Of a stretch of DNA of 64,000 nucleotides, positions 38,461 through 49,309 are shown in pieces. The stretch covers positions 117,002-181,001 of the forward strand of contig MEDJ01000003.1 in assembly GCA_001724025.1 (NCBI GenBank). Reading direction: 5' to 3'. Both the position numbers and the translations under genes were made by a program. The number at the start of each line of letters is the position of its first letter. Position 1 is the first letter of the stretch. The notes beneath the pieces were generated by a model that worked only from the letters and a program-made list of their open reading frames with translations, did not search any database and was not told the DNA's origin. Source of the stretch: Acidobacteria bacterium SCN 69-37. GTDB lineage: Bacteria > Acidobacteriota > Vicinamibacteria > Vicinamibacterales > SCN-69-37.

Positions 38461-41243
38461 GGCCGCGTCTCCTCGCCGGACGGCACGGCGAGGACGCCGG
38501 TCGAGATCAGGTGCATCAGGTACGCCTCCACGCGATCGATCGACAATTCGCGCGGCCAGTGCACGAACGCGTCGCTGTCGTCGGGCCACGCCGGCCGCGA
38601 CGCACCGAGCCAGTCCTGGAACGCCATCGGCAGCAGGATCGGCGCCAGCGAGGCGTCGAGGTCGATGGTCGCGAGTGCTTCGACCAGTCGCACAGTGACG
38701 TCGTGCGGGCGAAGTGCCTGCACGCCGCGCCGCCGGCCGCGCAGCTGTTCGGACGTCACGGAGCGGACGTCGATCGCGCAGAGGCACCCGTCGATCGGCC
38801 GGCTCGATCCCGACCAGCGCAGGAGAGGCCCCTCGCGCCCGGACGCCCGGGCACCAAGCCCCGCCGCTTCGGTCGCCGTCAGGCTGGCGATCCAGTCGGA
38901 GCGATCCTGCCCGGCGATCCAGGCGAGCACGTTGGCGCGCCACGCGTCGGTGCCGGCCGCACGCAGGCGCGCGCGCACGTCGCCGCTGTCCGGCCGCGTC
39001 GTCGTCCAGCTCGATACCATCGCCCGGCCACGGATCACGTCCTCGCCAAGCGTGACCGGGATGTCGTCCTGCGACGTGTGTGGGGTGTCGAAGACCAGCC
39101 GCTCGACGAGCCCTCGGCGGATTGGATCGTCGATGACGCCCGGTACGTTCGGCGTGTCCGGCGCGACGCGGATCAGGCGTGCGTCGGCCAGCGCCACATC
39201 GACGGCCAGGAACGCGCCGATCAGCTGCGTGCCTCCACCGAGGCCGTAATCGGTCGGAAACTGCCAGGCGACATCGCGCCAGGATCGACCGTTCGTGGAC
39301 GACAGGCCCGTCGGCGCGTCCAGGCTGTGGCGCGACCACGCCTCGGCGTAGAGGATCGGCTCGGCTGCGGGCGACGCGGCGAGCGCGTAGAGCAGCGACG
39401 CCGTTACCGTCTCGGTCACCGCATCGACGGCGTCATCGATCGTCGACAGGTACTCGCCCAGGCGATTGCCCAGGCTGCCGCCGATGGCCCGGATCATCTG
39501 GGCGTAGTCGCGGATGCGCCGGTCATCGCGGTGATCGATCCGCGCGATCGCCGGGGCAATCCGCTCCAGCCTGATGATCAACGGCCGTGTCGTCGTCGGG
39601 GCCTTCGCGTCGTCGATCGCCCGGCGCACGCGTGAGATCTCGAGGAGATCCTGCAGTCGCGGACCCGCGAACGCCTGCCGGATCGTCGTGGCCGATACTC
39701 GCGCCGCCTCTGCGGTATCGAGCCGATACGTCTGGCCTTCCCAGATGATGGAGGCCGGAGGTGCGTCGGGTGACGTCGTGGCCGCGCGCAGGAACGCTTC
39801 CTCGATGGCGGCCGGCGGCGTCGATGCCGGGATCAAGGCGGGCAGGAGGTGGTCGTCGATCCAGGCCGCCACGGATCCGTCCGAGGCCCCGGGTGTTCCT
39901 GGGGCAATGGCGAGGAGCGTCTGCAGGAGCGGAGCCAGCCGCGCTTCGGGCAGTGTGACCCGGCGCTGCACTTGTTCGAGCAGGCCCAGTGCAGCCTGCC
40001 AGCGCGCGAGGGCCGGCGACTGGCGCGGCGATCGCGCGGCCGACGCCGCGTGCGCAACCGCACCGAGCATCGCAGGATCGCGCACGCCCATCCGTTCCGC
40101 GGTCATCATCACCAGCGGTGTCTCGAGCACGCCCGCGATGGCGGCCTGCATGTGCGGCGCCGCCTCGCGCGGCGTGTCGGCGAACAGGCGACGGGCAAAG
40201 CGAATCGCCGCAAAGCGCGTCTGCGCGGCATCCGGCACCGCGAAGACCCAGTCGAAGAACCACCTGGCGTCGGCCGCGCGATCGCTGGCGGTCGCGCGCG
40301 TGTTGTCGCGCGAGGTTCCCGCCGCCGCGTCGAAGGCGGCCGGCCACCATGCCGGTCCCACGGTGCCGTCATCCTCCGGATCGAGGACCAGCAGCGCGAT
40401 CGCGGCATCGAAGACCGGACGGTAGAACGGCCGCGTGGCGATGCGCCAGCCGGGATCGGCCGCGGTGAAGCGTGCGTAGATGGCACGCACGGCCGCGAGC
40501 CGCGCGTCAGGCGCCAGGTGTGACGCGAGGACGAACCGCTGCGTGGCCGGCGGCAGGCCGGCAACCGTGTCGTAGAACCAGGCGAGCCGCCCCTCGTCGC
40601 GGCCGAACAGCGCGCGCGTGAACGCGTCGATGTCCGTCGGAGACGTGCCGACGAGCCGCCGCCAGAGGACGTCCGCATCGTCTCCCGGCGTGATCTCGCC
40701 TCTCGGACCGAGGCGGAGGCTGGATCCGAATGTGGCGAACGCGCCGGCGGCCGTGTCGTTGGCAGATATCGTGCGCAGCAGCGCGGGGCGAGTGGCCAGG
40801 ATCGCGAGCGTGTCCTCATCGAGGCCCATGAGGCCGTGGTAGGTGAGCAGCGCCCCGCGGTTGCGAATCAACCTGGCGAGCAGGAGAGTCGTGTCGCCAT
40901 ACGTACGCGCCCAGAATGTGGGCAGCGGCAGTGGCAGCGCGTCTGACGGCGCGGTGCTGGTCGTTGTGACCTCGCGCAGGTGGTGCGTGAAGCGGTCGCC
41001 GGCTGATCGCAGATCCGTGTTGGCGTAGCGTCTGACGAAATCGAGGAGCACCGTCTCGCCGAGCCGCTCGCGGGGATCGCCGAGGTCGAGCGCATCCCGT
41101 GCGGCGGCCGTACCGCCGGGCAGCGGGATCGATCCCCAGATCTGCGGCGTTGTCTGCGCCGTCGCCAACGTCGGCGCGCCTGCGACGATGGCGAGGAGCG
41201 CGAGACAGATCAGCCCGAGTGAGAAGGCTCCTCGTGCCTGCAT
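38457..41243 (-). CDS. Large secreted protein of unknown function (928 aa), overlapping the VWFA gene
   Basis: Signal peptide GAFSLGLICLALLAIVAGAPTLATAQ; long uninterrupted ORF, translationally coupled overlap. Confidence 0.8.
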   Translation of the reverse strand: MQARGAFSLGLICLALLAIVAGAPTLATAQTTPQIWGSIPLPGGTAAARDALDLGDPRERLGETVLLDFVRRYANTDLRSAGDRFTHHLREVTTTSTAPSDALPLPLPTFWARTYGDTTLLLARLIRNRGALLTYHGLMGLDEDTLAILATRPALLRTISANDTAAGAFATFGSSLRLGPRGEITPGDDADVLWRRLVGTSPTDIDAFTRALFGRDEGRLAWFYDTVAGLPPATQRFVLASHLAPDARLAAVRAIYARFTAADPGWRIATRPFYRPVFDAAIALLVLDPEDDGTVGPAWWPAAFDAAAGTSRDNTRATASDRAADARWFFDWVFAVPDAAQTRFAAIRFARRLFADTPREAAPHMQAAIAGVLETPLVMMTAERMGVRDPAMLGAVAHAASAARSPRQSPALARWQAALGLLEQVQRRVTLPEARLAPLLQTLLAIAPGTPGASDGSVAAWIDDHLLPALIPASTPPAAIEEAFLRAATTSPDAPPASIIWEGQTYRLDTAEAARVSATTIRQAFAGPRLQDLLEISRVRRAIDDAKAPTTTRPLIIRLERIAPAIARIDHRDDRRIRDYAQMIRAIGGSLGNRLGEYLSTIDDAVDAVTETVTASLLYALAASPAAEPILYAEAWSRHSLDAPTGLSSTNGRSWRDVAWQFPTDYGLGGGTQLIGAFLAVDVALADARLIRVAPDTPNVPGVIDDPIRRGLVERLVFDTPHTSQDDIPVTLGEDVIRGRAMVSSWTTTRPDSGDVRARLRAAGTDAWRANVLAWIAGQDRSDWIASLTATEAAGLGARASGREGPLLRWSGSSRPIDGCLCAIDVRSVTSEQLRGRRRGVQALRPHDVTVRLVEALATIDLDASLAPILLPMAFQDWLGASRPAWPDDSDAFVHWPRELSIDRVEAYLMHLISTGVLAVPSGEETRP

Positions 41244-41348
41244 GGGAGAGCAACAGGATAGCTGAAGGTGCCCGGATACCGATCGCCATCCGGAACCCGG
41301 CGTCCCGGGGCTCTGCGTCCGGGCAGGGAGCAGGTGCCGAGGGCGTGT

Positions 41349-41513
41349 TCCCCGGGGCTGAAGCCCCGGGGCTCCGAAATGCGAACGGTCGCTGCGAGAA
41401 AATCCGGAGCCCTGGGGCTTCAGCCCCAGGGGGAGGCGACGGGTCGCGAGGGGGCGATGCGAACGGTCGCCGCGAGAAAAATCCGGAGCCCTGGGGCTTC
41501 AGCCCCAGGGAGA
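41349..41513. repeat. GGAG-REP cluster, three copies sharing spacer with the 37.1-kb cluster
   Basis: CCCCGGGGCTGAAGCCCCGGGGCTCCGAAATGCGAACGGTCGCTGCGAGAAAATCCGGAGCCC... Confidence 0.92.
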
Positions 41514-41578
41514 CAGGTCGGTCCGTGCGGATGCGGGCGCGGAAGGGCCGACCCCTGCGTCGGCCCACGTCCACGCGA

Positions 41579-43687
41579 TCACGCCCGCACGAACCTGAAC
41601 ACCGCCGACGAATATCGCTCCAGGAGCCACGTGGCGCCGGGGGCGAGTGGCGGGACCGGGGGCCGACCGCTCGTGTCGAGCGTACAGGCCCACAGGCCCC
41701 CCGCGCGGGGCGGCAGCGTGAACATGACGTCGACCGGCGCGGCGTGTAACAGGATCAACAGCGTGTCGCCGCTGACCGGCTCGCCCTGCGCGTTGCGCTC
41801 GCGAATGTGGTCGCCGTCGAGCAGGACGCCAATCGTCCGCCGCTCCGGATCGCGCCAGTCCGCCGCTGTCAGTTCGGTGCCGTCGGTCCGCAGCCACAGC
41901 ACGTCCGCGCTGTCGGACTGGCGGCCGTTGAGGAACGTCCGGCGGCGGAGGACCGGCTGTGACGCGCGCAGCGCCACCGCGCGCTGCACGAACGCCAGCA
42001 GCGCCGACGCCTCGCCCTGATCGTCGTCAGGCCACGCGGTCCACGAGAGCGGCGAGTCGTGGCAGTAGGCGTTGTTGTTGCCCTGCTGCGTCCGGCCCAC
42101 CTCGTCCCCGCCGGAAAGCATCGGCACGCCGATCGACGTGAGCAGCGTCAGGATGAAGTTGCGCTGCTGCTTCGCGCGCAGTGCGCGGACGGCCTGGTCG
42201 CCGGTCGGGCCTTCGACGCCGCAGTTCCAGCTGAAGTTGTGCGAGTCGCCGTCGCGGTTCTGTTCCCCGTTCGCGTCGTTGTGCTTGTCGTTGTAGCTGA
42301 CGAGGTCGGCCAGCGTGAAGCCGTCGTGGCTGGTGACGAAGTTGATGCTCGCGTGCGGCTGTCGGCCCGACGATCCGTAGAGATCGCTGCTGCCCGAGAA
42401 GCGCGTCGTCAGTTCGGGCAGCACGCCGGCCTCGCCGCGCCAGAATCGCCGGATCGTGTCGCGGTAGCGGCCGTTCCACTCGGTCCAGCCCGGCGGAAAA
42501 TTGCCCACCTGGTAGCCGCCTTCGCCCACGTCCCAGGGCTCGGCGATCAGCTTCACGCGCGAGATCACCGGGTCCTGCGCGATGACGTCGAAGAACGCCG
42601 ACAGCCTGTCGACCGCGTGCAGTTCGCGCGCGAGGGCCGAGGCCAGGTCGAAGCGGAATCCGTCGACGTGCACGTCCTCGACCCAGTAGCGCAGGCTGTC
42701 CATCATCAGCCGCAGGACGGCCGGCGACTGCATGTTGAGCGTGTTGCCGGTGCCGGTGAAATCCTGGTAGCGCGAGGGCTGGCCCGGCTGCAGGCGGTAG
42801 TAGACCCGGTTGTCGATGCCGCGGAACGACAGCGCGGGGCCGAGATGATCGCCCTCGGCCGTGTGGTTGTAGACCACGTCGAGGATGACCTCGAGGCCGG
42901 ACGCGTGCAGCGTCTTCACCATCGCCTTGACGTCGTCGACGACCCGATCGGGAGCCTCGCGGCGCGCGTAGCGGTGGTCGGGCGCGAAATAGGACAGCGT
43001 GTTGTAGCCCCAGTAGTTCGTGTGCCCCTGCTGGACGAGGCGCCACTCGTCGACGTACGCGTGGATCGGCATCAGCTCCACGGCGGTCACGCCCAGCCCC
43101 TTCAGGTGCGCGATCGCCGTGGGCGAGGCTACGCCGAGGTACGTGCCGCGCAGTTCTTCCGGAACCCGGACGTCGAGGGCGGTGAAGCCCTTCACGTGGA
43201 GCTCGTAGATGACCGTCTCGTGCCACGGCCGGCGCGGCGGGGCATCGTCGCCCCAGTCGAAGGTGTCGGCGACGACCCGGCCGAGCGGCGCGTAGCCGGC
43301 GCTGTCGGCCGTGTCGGCCGGACCGTCGACATCGCCCGCCCGGTAGCCGAACAGCGACGGATGCCAGCGCATCGGCCGGCCGATCGATCGCGCGTACGGA
43401 TCGAGCAGCACCTTCGCCGGATTGAAGCGGTGCCCCTCGGCCGGGCTCCACCGGCCGTCCACGCGGTACCCGTAGAGCTGGCCCGGTCGTACATCGGGGA
43501 GGTAGGCGTGCCAGACCATGTCGGTCCTGTCGACGAGCGGCACGCGGATGCGCTCGACCTGCGACCCGGCATCATCGAAGAGGCACAGATCGATACGCGT
43601 CGCGTGTTCGGAGTAGATCGCGAAGTTCACCCCTTCGCCATTCCACGTTGCGCCAAGGGGAAACGGAGAGCCAGGCCACGCACGCAC
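41579..43687 (-). CDS. glgX: Glycogen debranching enzyme GlgX (isoamylase type)
   Basis: WPGSPFPLGATWNGEGVNFAIYSEHAT, DVVYNHTAEG, DGFRFDLASALAR; start GTG 43687, since upstream ORF extension is repeat DNA. Confidence 0.94.
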   Translation of the reverse strand: MRAWPGSPFPLGATWNGEGVNFAIYSEHATRIDLCLFDDAGSQVERIRVPLVDRTDMVWHAYLPDVRPGQLYGYRVDGRWSPAEGHRFNPAKVLLDPYARSIGRPMRWHPSLFGYRAGDVDGPADTADSAGYAPLGRVVADTFDWGDDAPPRRPWHETVIYELHVKGFTALDVRVPEELRGTYLGVASPTAIAHLKGLGVTAVELMPIHAYVDEWRLVQQGHTNYWGYNTLSYFAPDHRYARREAPDRVVDDVKAMVKTLHASGLEVILDVVYNHTAEGDHLGPALSFRGIDNRVYYRLQPGQPSRYQDFTGTGNTLNMQSPAVLRLMMDSLRYWVEDVHVDGFRFDLASALARELHAVDRLSAFFDVIAQDPVISRVKLIAEPWDVGEGGYQVGNFPPGWTEWNGRYRDTIRRFWRGEAGVLPELTTRFSGSSDLYGSSGRQPHASINFVTSHDGFTLADLVSYNDKHNDANGEQNRDGDSHNFSWNCGVEGPTGDQAVRALRAKQQRNFILTLLTSIGVPMLSGGDEVGRTQQGNNNAYCHDSPLSWTAWPDDDQGEASALLAFVQRAVALRASQPVLRRRTFLNGRQSDSADVLWLRTDGTELTAADWRDPERRTIGVLLDGDHIRERNAQGEPVSGDTLLILLHAAPVDVMFTLPPRAGGLWACTLDTSGRPPVPPLAPGATWLLERYSSAVFRFVRA

Positions 43688-43725
43688 GGGGAAAGAGTAA
43701 TTCAGGTGAGGATCCAGGTGCGGCA

Positions 43726-44050
43726 GGTACGACAGGTACGACGGGCGATTGGTGGGCCCTTTGGGCCATTCATTCAGGTACGACCGGTACGACAGGCGAG
43801 CGGTGGGCCCTTTCGGGCCGTTCATTCAGGTACGACGGGCGGGGATGACCGCGACGGCACCTGGCTGCCCTCTCCACACCGCACCTGAATCAGATGACCC
43901 CGAAAGGGACCCCACTGCTCGCCCGTCGTACCGGTCGTACCCGAATTGAACGGCCCGAAAGAGCCCACCGCTCGCCTGTCGTACCAGTCGTACCTGAATC
44001 GAACGGCCCGAAAGGGCCCCCCAATCGCCTGTCGTACCCGTCGTGCCTGA
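43726..44050. repeat. GTACGAC-family repeat (family B): two inverted arrays of about three 51-53 bp units around a short unique centre
   Basis: Units GGTACGACNGGTACGACAGGCGAGCGGTGGGCCCTTTCGGGCCGTTCATTCA at 43726, 43777, 43829 (truncated); reverse-complement units ending near 43941, 43994, 44050. Confidence 0.9.
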
Positions 44051-44074
44051 GATTCATGAATTACCCTGTCCTCT

Positions 44075-44530
44075 GTGCGTTCTCTCGCGTGGTTCCGGCA
44101 GTTGGCGACGCTCCTCGACGCGCGGTTCCGGATTCCGGGCACGAACATCAGGTTCGGGCTCGATCCGATTCTCTCGCTGCTGCCGGGGATTGGCGATCTC
44201 GCCAGCCCGGCGTTCGCCGTGGCCCTGCTCGTGCAGGCCCTCTACCAGGGCGTCCCTCGCCTCGTCATGGTGCGGATGCTGCTCAACGCGCTGATCGATG
44301 CGCTCCTCGGTGCGGTCCCGTTCGCCGGGCCGGTCGCCGACATCTTCTATCGCGCCAATCTGCGCAACCTGGCGCTGCTCGAGCGCCACGCGACCCCCGG
44401 CGTCGCGCCGACGCGGGGCGATCGGATTTTCGTACTGGTGGCGGCCGGCCTCTTCGGGGTCGTCATCCTCGTGCCCGTCGTGCTGGCCGTGTGGCTCACG
44501 TTCCTCGTCTGGAACGCGATCGCACCGTGA
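44075..44530 (+). CDS. DUF4112 domain-containing protein
   Basis: LATLLDARFRIPGTNIRFGLDPILSLLPGIGD ... LIDALLGAVPFAGPVADIFYRAN. Confidence 0.9.
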   Translation: MRSLAWFRQLATLLDARFRIPGTNIRFGLDPILSLLPGIGDLASPAFAVALLVQALYQGVPRLVMVRMLLNALIDALLGAVPFAGPVADIFYRANLRNLALLERHATPGVAPTRGDRIFVLVAAGLFGVVILVPVVLAVWLTFLVWNAIAP

Positions 44531-44551
44531 CGGGCAGTCCCTGTCTCGCCG

Positions 44552-45658
44552 ATGACGTCTGTTGCCGACTTCGATTTCGATCTGCCCGATCGCCTGATTG
44601 CGCAGGACGCGCGCCCGCGCGGCACGTCCCGTCTGCTCGTCGTCGACCGCGCGTCGGCGTCGTGGCACGAACACACGGTCGCGGAGCTTCCCGCGTTACT
44701 CGTCCCGGGCGATCGGCTCGTGGCCAACGACACCCGCGTCTTTCCCGCGCGGCTGATCGGACGCCGCGATCCGACAGGGGGCGCGGCCGAATGCTTCCTG
44801 CTCGAGCGCCGCAGCGCGCGCGAGTGGCTGGCGCTCGTCCACCCGGGACAGAAGCTCAAGCCCGGCGCGCGCATCCTGTTCGAGGACGCGGCACGTGCAC
44901 CGGGAATCCGGATCCGGGCCGTGGTGCGCGAGCGCACGGGCGTGGGGCGCCGGCTCGTGGAGTTGGAAGTCGAAAGAGATGGGCCGCGGGCGGCACGGCT
45001 GCCCGGCGGCGCGGCGGCAGGAGACGCGTGGGGCGACGTCGACGACGCGATCGATCGGCTGGGGCACGTGCCGCTGCCGCCCTACATCAATCGTCTCGAC
45101 GATCCGGCGGACCGTGAACGCTACCAGACGGTGTTCGCACGCGCCCGCGGATCCGTGGCGGCACCGACGGCGGGGCTGCACCTGACGGACGCCATCATCG
45201 ACGCGGCGCGCCAGCGCGGGATCGGCTGGACCACGGTCACGCACCACGTCGGGTACGGCACGTTCAAGCCGGTGCGCGTCGAGACGGTGGAGGCGCACGC
45301 GGTCGATCCCGAGTCGTTCGACATCGCGGTCGATGCGGCCGACGCCATCACCGCCACCAGGCGCGCCGGCGGTCGTATCGTGGCCGTGGGCACGACGACC
45401 ACGCGGGCGCTGGAGAGTGCGGGGCGCGCGGACGGGCGCGTCAGGCCGGGGCCGGGGACGACGGACCTGTTCATTCATCCCGGCCACCGGTTCACGGTCG
45501 TCGATGCGCTGATGACGAATTTCCACCTGCCGAAGTCGTCGCTGCTCATGCTCGTGTCGGCCTTCGCCGGCCGCGACCTGATCCTGGACGCGTACCGGTA
45601 CGCGGTGGCCGAGCAGTTCCGGTTCTACAGCTATGGCGACGCGATGTTGATCCGGTAG
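44552..45658 (+). CDS. queA: S-adenosylmethionine:tRNA ribosyltransferase-isomerase
   Basis: FDFDLPDRLIAQDARPRGTSRLLVVDR, VAAPTAGLHLTDAIIDA, TDLFIHPGHRFTVVDALMTNFHLPKSSLLMLVSAFAG. Confidence 0.97.
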   Translation: MTSVADFDFDLPDRLIAQDARPRGTSRLLVVDRASASWHEHTVAELPALLVPGDRLVANDTRVFPARLIGRRDPTGGAAECFLLERRSAREWLALVHPGQKLKPGARILFEDAARAPGIRIRAVVRERTGVGRRLVELEVERDGPRAARLPGGAAAGDAWGDVDDAIDRLGHVPLPPYINRLDDPADRERYQTVFARARGSVAAPTAGLHLTDAIIDAARQRGIGWTTVTHHVGYGTFKPVRVETVEAHAVDPESFDIAVDAADAITATRRAGGRIVAVGTTTTRALESAGRADGRVRPGPGTTDLFIHPGHRFTVVDALMTNFHLPKSSLLMLVSAFAGRDLILDAYRYAVAEQFRFYSYGDAMLIR

Positions 45659-45699
45659 CGGCGCGGGCATGAAGCCCGCGCCGCTACCGGATCAACATC
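45643..45699. terminator. Perfect 26-bp inverted repeat with 5-nt loop overlapping queA stop; probable terminator-like hairpin
   Basis: GATGTTGATCCGGTAGCGGCGCGGGC-ATGAA-GCCCGCGCCGCTACCGGATCAACATC. Confidence 0.7.
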
Positions 45700-45700
45700 A

Positions 45701-45780
45701 GCAGGCCGGGAGGCGACAGGCGGGAAGGAGTCTGGAAGGCCTTCCGGCCTCCTCCCCGCCTGCAGCCTCCCAGCCTTCTG
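45701..45780. repeat. Palindromic intergenic repeat (family C) upstream of tRNA
   Basis: GGCCGGGAGGCGACAGGCGGGAAGGAG...CTCCTCCCCGCCTGCAGCCTCCCAGCC inverted arms with inner GGAAGGCCTTCC palindrome. Confidence 0.6.
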
Positions 45781-45798
45781 CTATCATCCTCGGGTTAC

Positions 45799-45875
45799 GC
45801 CGGTGTAGCTCAGTTGGTTAGAGCATGCGGCTCATATCCGCAGGGTCCGGGGTTCAAGTCCCTGCACCGGCACCA
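45799..45875 (+). tRNA. tRNA with CAT anticodon (elongator Met favoured; Ile2 not excluded)
   Basis: GCCGGTG...CACCGGC acceptor stem, GTAGCTCAGTTGGTTAGAGC D-arm, TGCGG-CTCATAT-CCGCA anticodon arm, GGTTCAAGTCC T-arm, encoded CCA. Confidence 0.95.
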
Positions 45876-45883
45876 ATCAGAGG

Positions 45884-45956
45884 CTGGGAGGCGACGGGCT
45901 GGAAGGAGGCCGGAAGGCTCCCAGCCTCCTCCCAGCCTGCAGGCTTCCAGCCTCCC
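45884..45956. repeat. Palindromic intergenic repeat (family C), second copy between tRNA and tilS
   Basis: GGCTGGGAGGCGACGGGCTGGAAGGAGG...CCTCCTCCCAGCCTGCAGGCTTCCAGCCTCC. Confidence 0.6.
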
Positions 45957-47347
45957 ATGTCTCGCCTCGCGCATCGCGTTCTCGAGGCCATCACTGACGG
46001 TCCCCTCTGGCATGACGAGGACCGCGTCGCCGTCGCGATCTCCGGCGGCGCGGATTCGGTGGCGCTCGTCCGGATCCTCGGCGGGATCGTGCCGCACGTC
46101 GCCTGGACACTGGCCGGGCTCATGCACGTCCATCACGGCCTGCGCGGGGCCGAGGCCGACGCTGACGCGGCGTTCTGTCGCGACCTGGCCGACCGCCAGC
46201 ATCTGCCCATCGAAATCGTGCACGTCGACGTGCCGGCGGCCATGGCGGCCGGCGGGCGCTCGATCGAGGTGACGGCTCGGGCGCTGCGCTACGCGGCGTT
46301 CGAACGGGCCGCGCGTGCGCTGGGCGCGACGGTCGTGGCCACGGGACACACGGCCGACGACCAGGCCGAGACCGTGCTGTTGCGGCTGCTGCGCGGGGCG
46401 TCGGTGCGCGGCGCGTCAGGCATTCGGGCCCGGCGCGGCCCCTACGCGCGGCCCCTGCTCGGCGTGCGGCGGGCCGACCTCCGCGCGCATCTCGAGGCGA
46501 TCGGGCAGCCGTGGCGCGAGGACGCCTCGAACGCGGACGTGTCGATCCCGCGTAACCGCCTGCGCCAGCACTTGATGCCGGTCATCGAGCGCGACTGGCC
46601 GGGGGCCGTCCCGGCGCTGGCCCGGTTCGCGGCGTTGACCGCCGAGGACGAGCGGCTGCTCACCGCGCAGGCCGCCTCGGCCGCGGCCGACGTGATCCGT
46701 CCCGGCTCCGACGGGGTCGAACTGATCAGGCAGCCGCTCGACGCCCTGCCGGCGCCCGTGGCGCGTCGGGTCATCCGCCGCGCCGTCGAGCTGGCGGGCG
46801 GGACGCCGATCAGGCGCGAGATTGCGGACGTGTACCGGACCGTCCGGCGCGGGCGGCCGGGCGGGGGACTCGATCTGCACGGACTGCGCGTCGAGTGCAC
46901 ACCGGAGGGCGTGGTGCTGCGGGGGCATCGCCCCGCGGGGCGCGGCGCGACCTATGCCTGCCGGCTCGATCCGGGCGCCACGGTGCAGGTGACTGAAACC
47001 GGCGCGGAGGTCAGGGCGTCTTTTCTGACAGCCGTCGCGCGGCCGGGCGTGTCGCCCGGATGGGACGCCACCGCCGCCCTCCAGGCATCGTCGGTGACCT
47101 GGCCGCTGACCGTCCGCTGCCGGCAGCCCGGCGATCGGATGCGGCCGATCGGGGCACCGGGGCGTCGGCGGTTGCAGGACCTGTTCGTCGACAGGAAGGT
47201 GCCGCGCGTCTGGCGGGCGCGGTGGCCGGTGGTGGTCGACGCCACGGGACAGATTGTCTGGGTGCCGGGTGTGGCCGTGGCCGAGTCCTGCCGGGTCCGG
47301 GTGCCCGAGGGGGGCATGGTAATCTTGGAGTTCAAGAAGGGAATCCC

Positions 47348-47351
<4 letters not shown>
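45957..47351 (+). CDS. tilS: tRNA(Ile)-lysidine synthetase
   Basis: [20 protein letters not shown]-loop; [20 protein letters not shown]-terminal TilS domain. Confidence 0.96.
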
Positions 47352-49282
<1,931 letters not shown>

Positions 49283-49309
49283 GCCTCGATCGCTCGACCC
49301 GTCTACTCG

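Noticed and set aside
43688-43825. N-terminal extension of GlgX (MNGPKGPTARLSYRSYLNEWPKGPTNRPSYLSY...)
   Set aside because: Encoded by the GTACGAC repeat array; the conserved GlgX sequence begins at VRAWPGSPFPLGATW with a GTG at 43687.
43726-44050. CRISPR-like regularly spaced repeats near glgX
   Set aside because: The entire 51-53 bp unit is conserved, with no unique spacers, two opposite orientations and no cas genes; treated as a dispersed palindromic repeat family.
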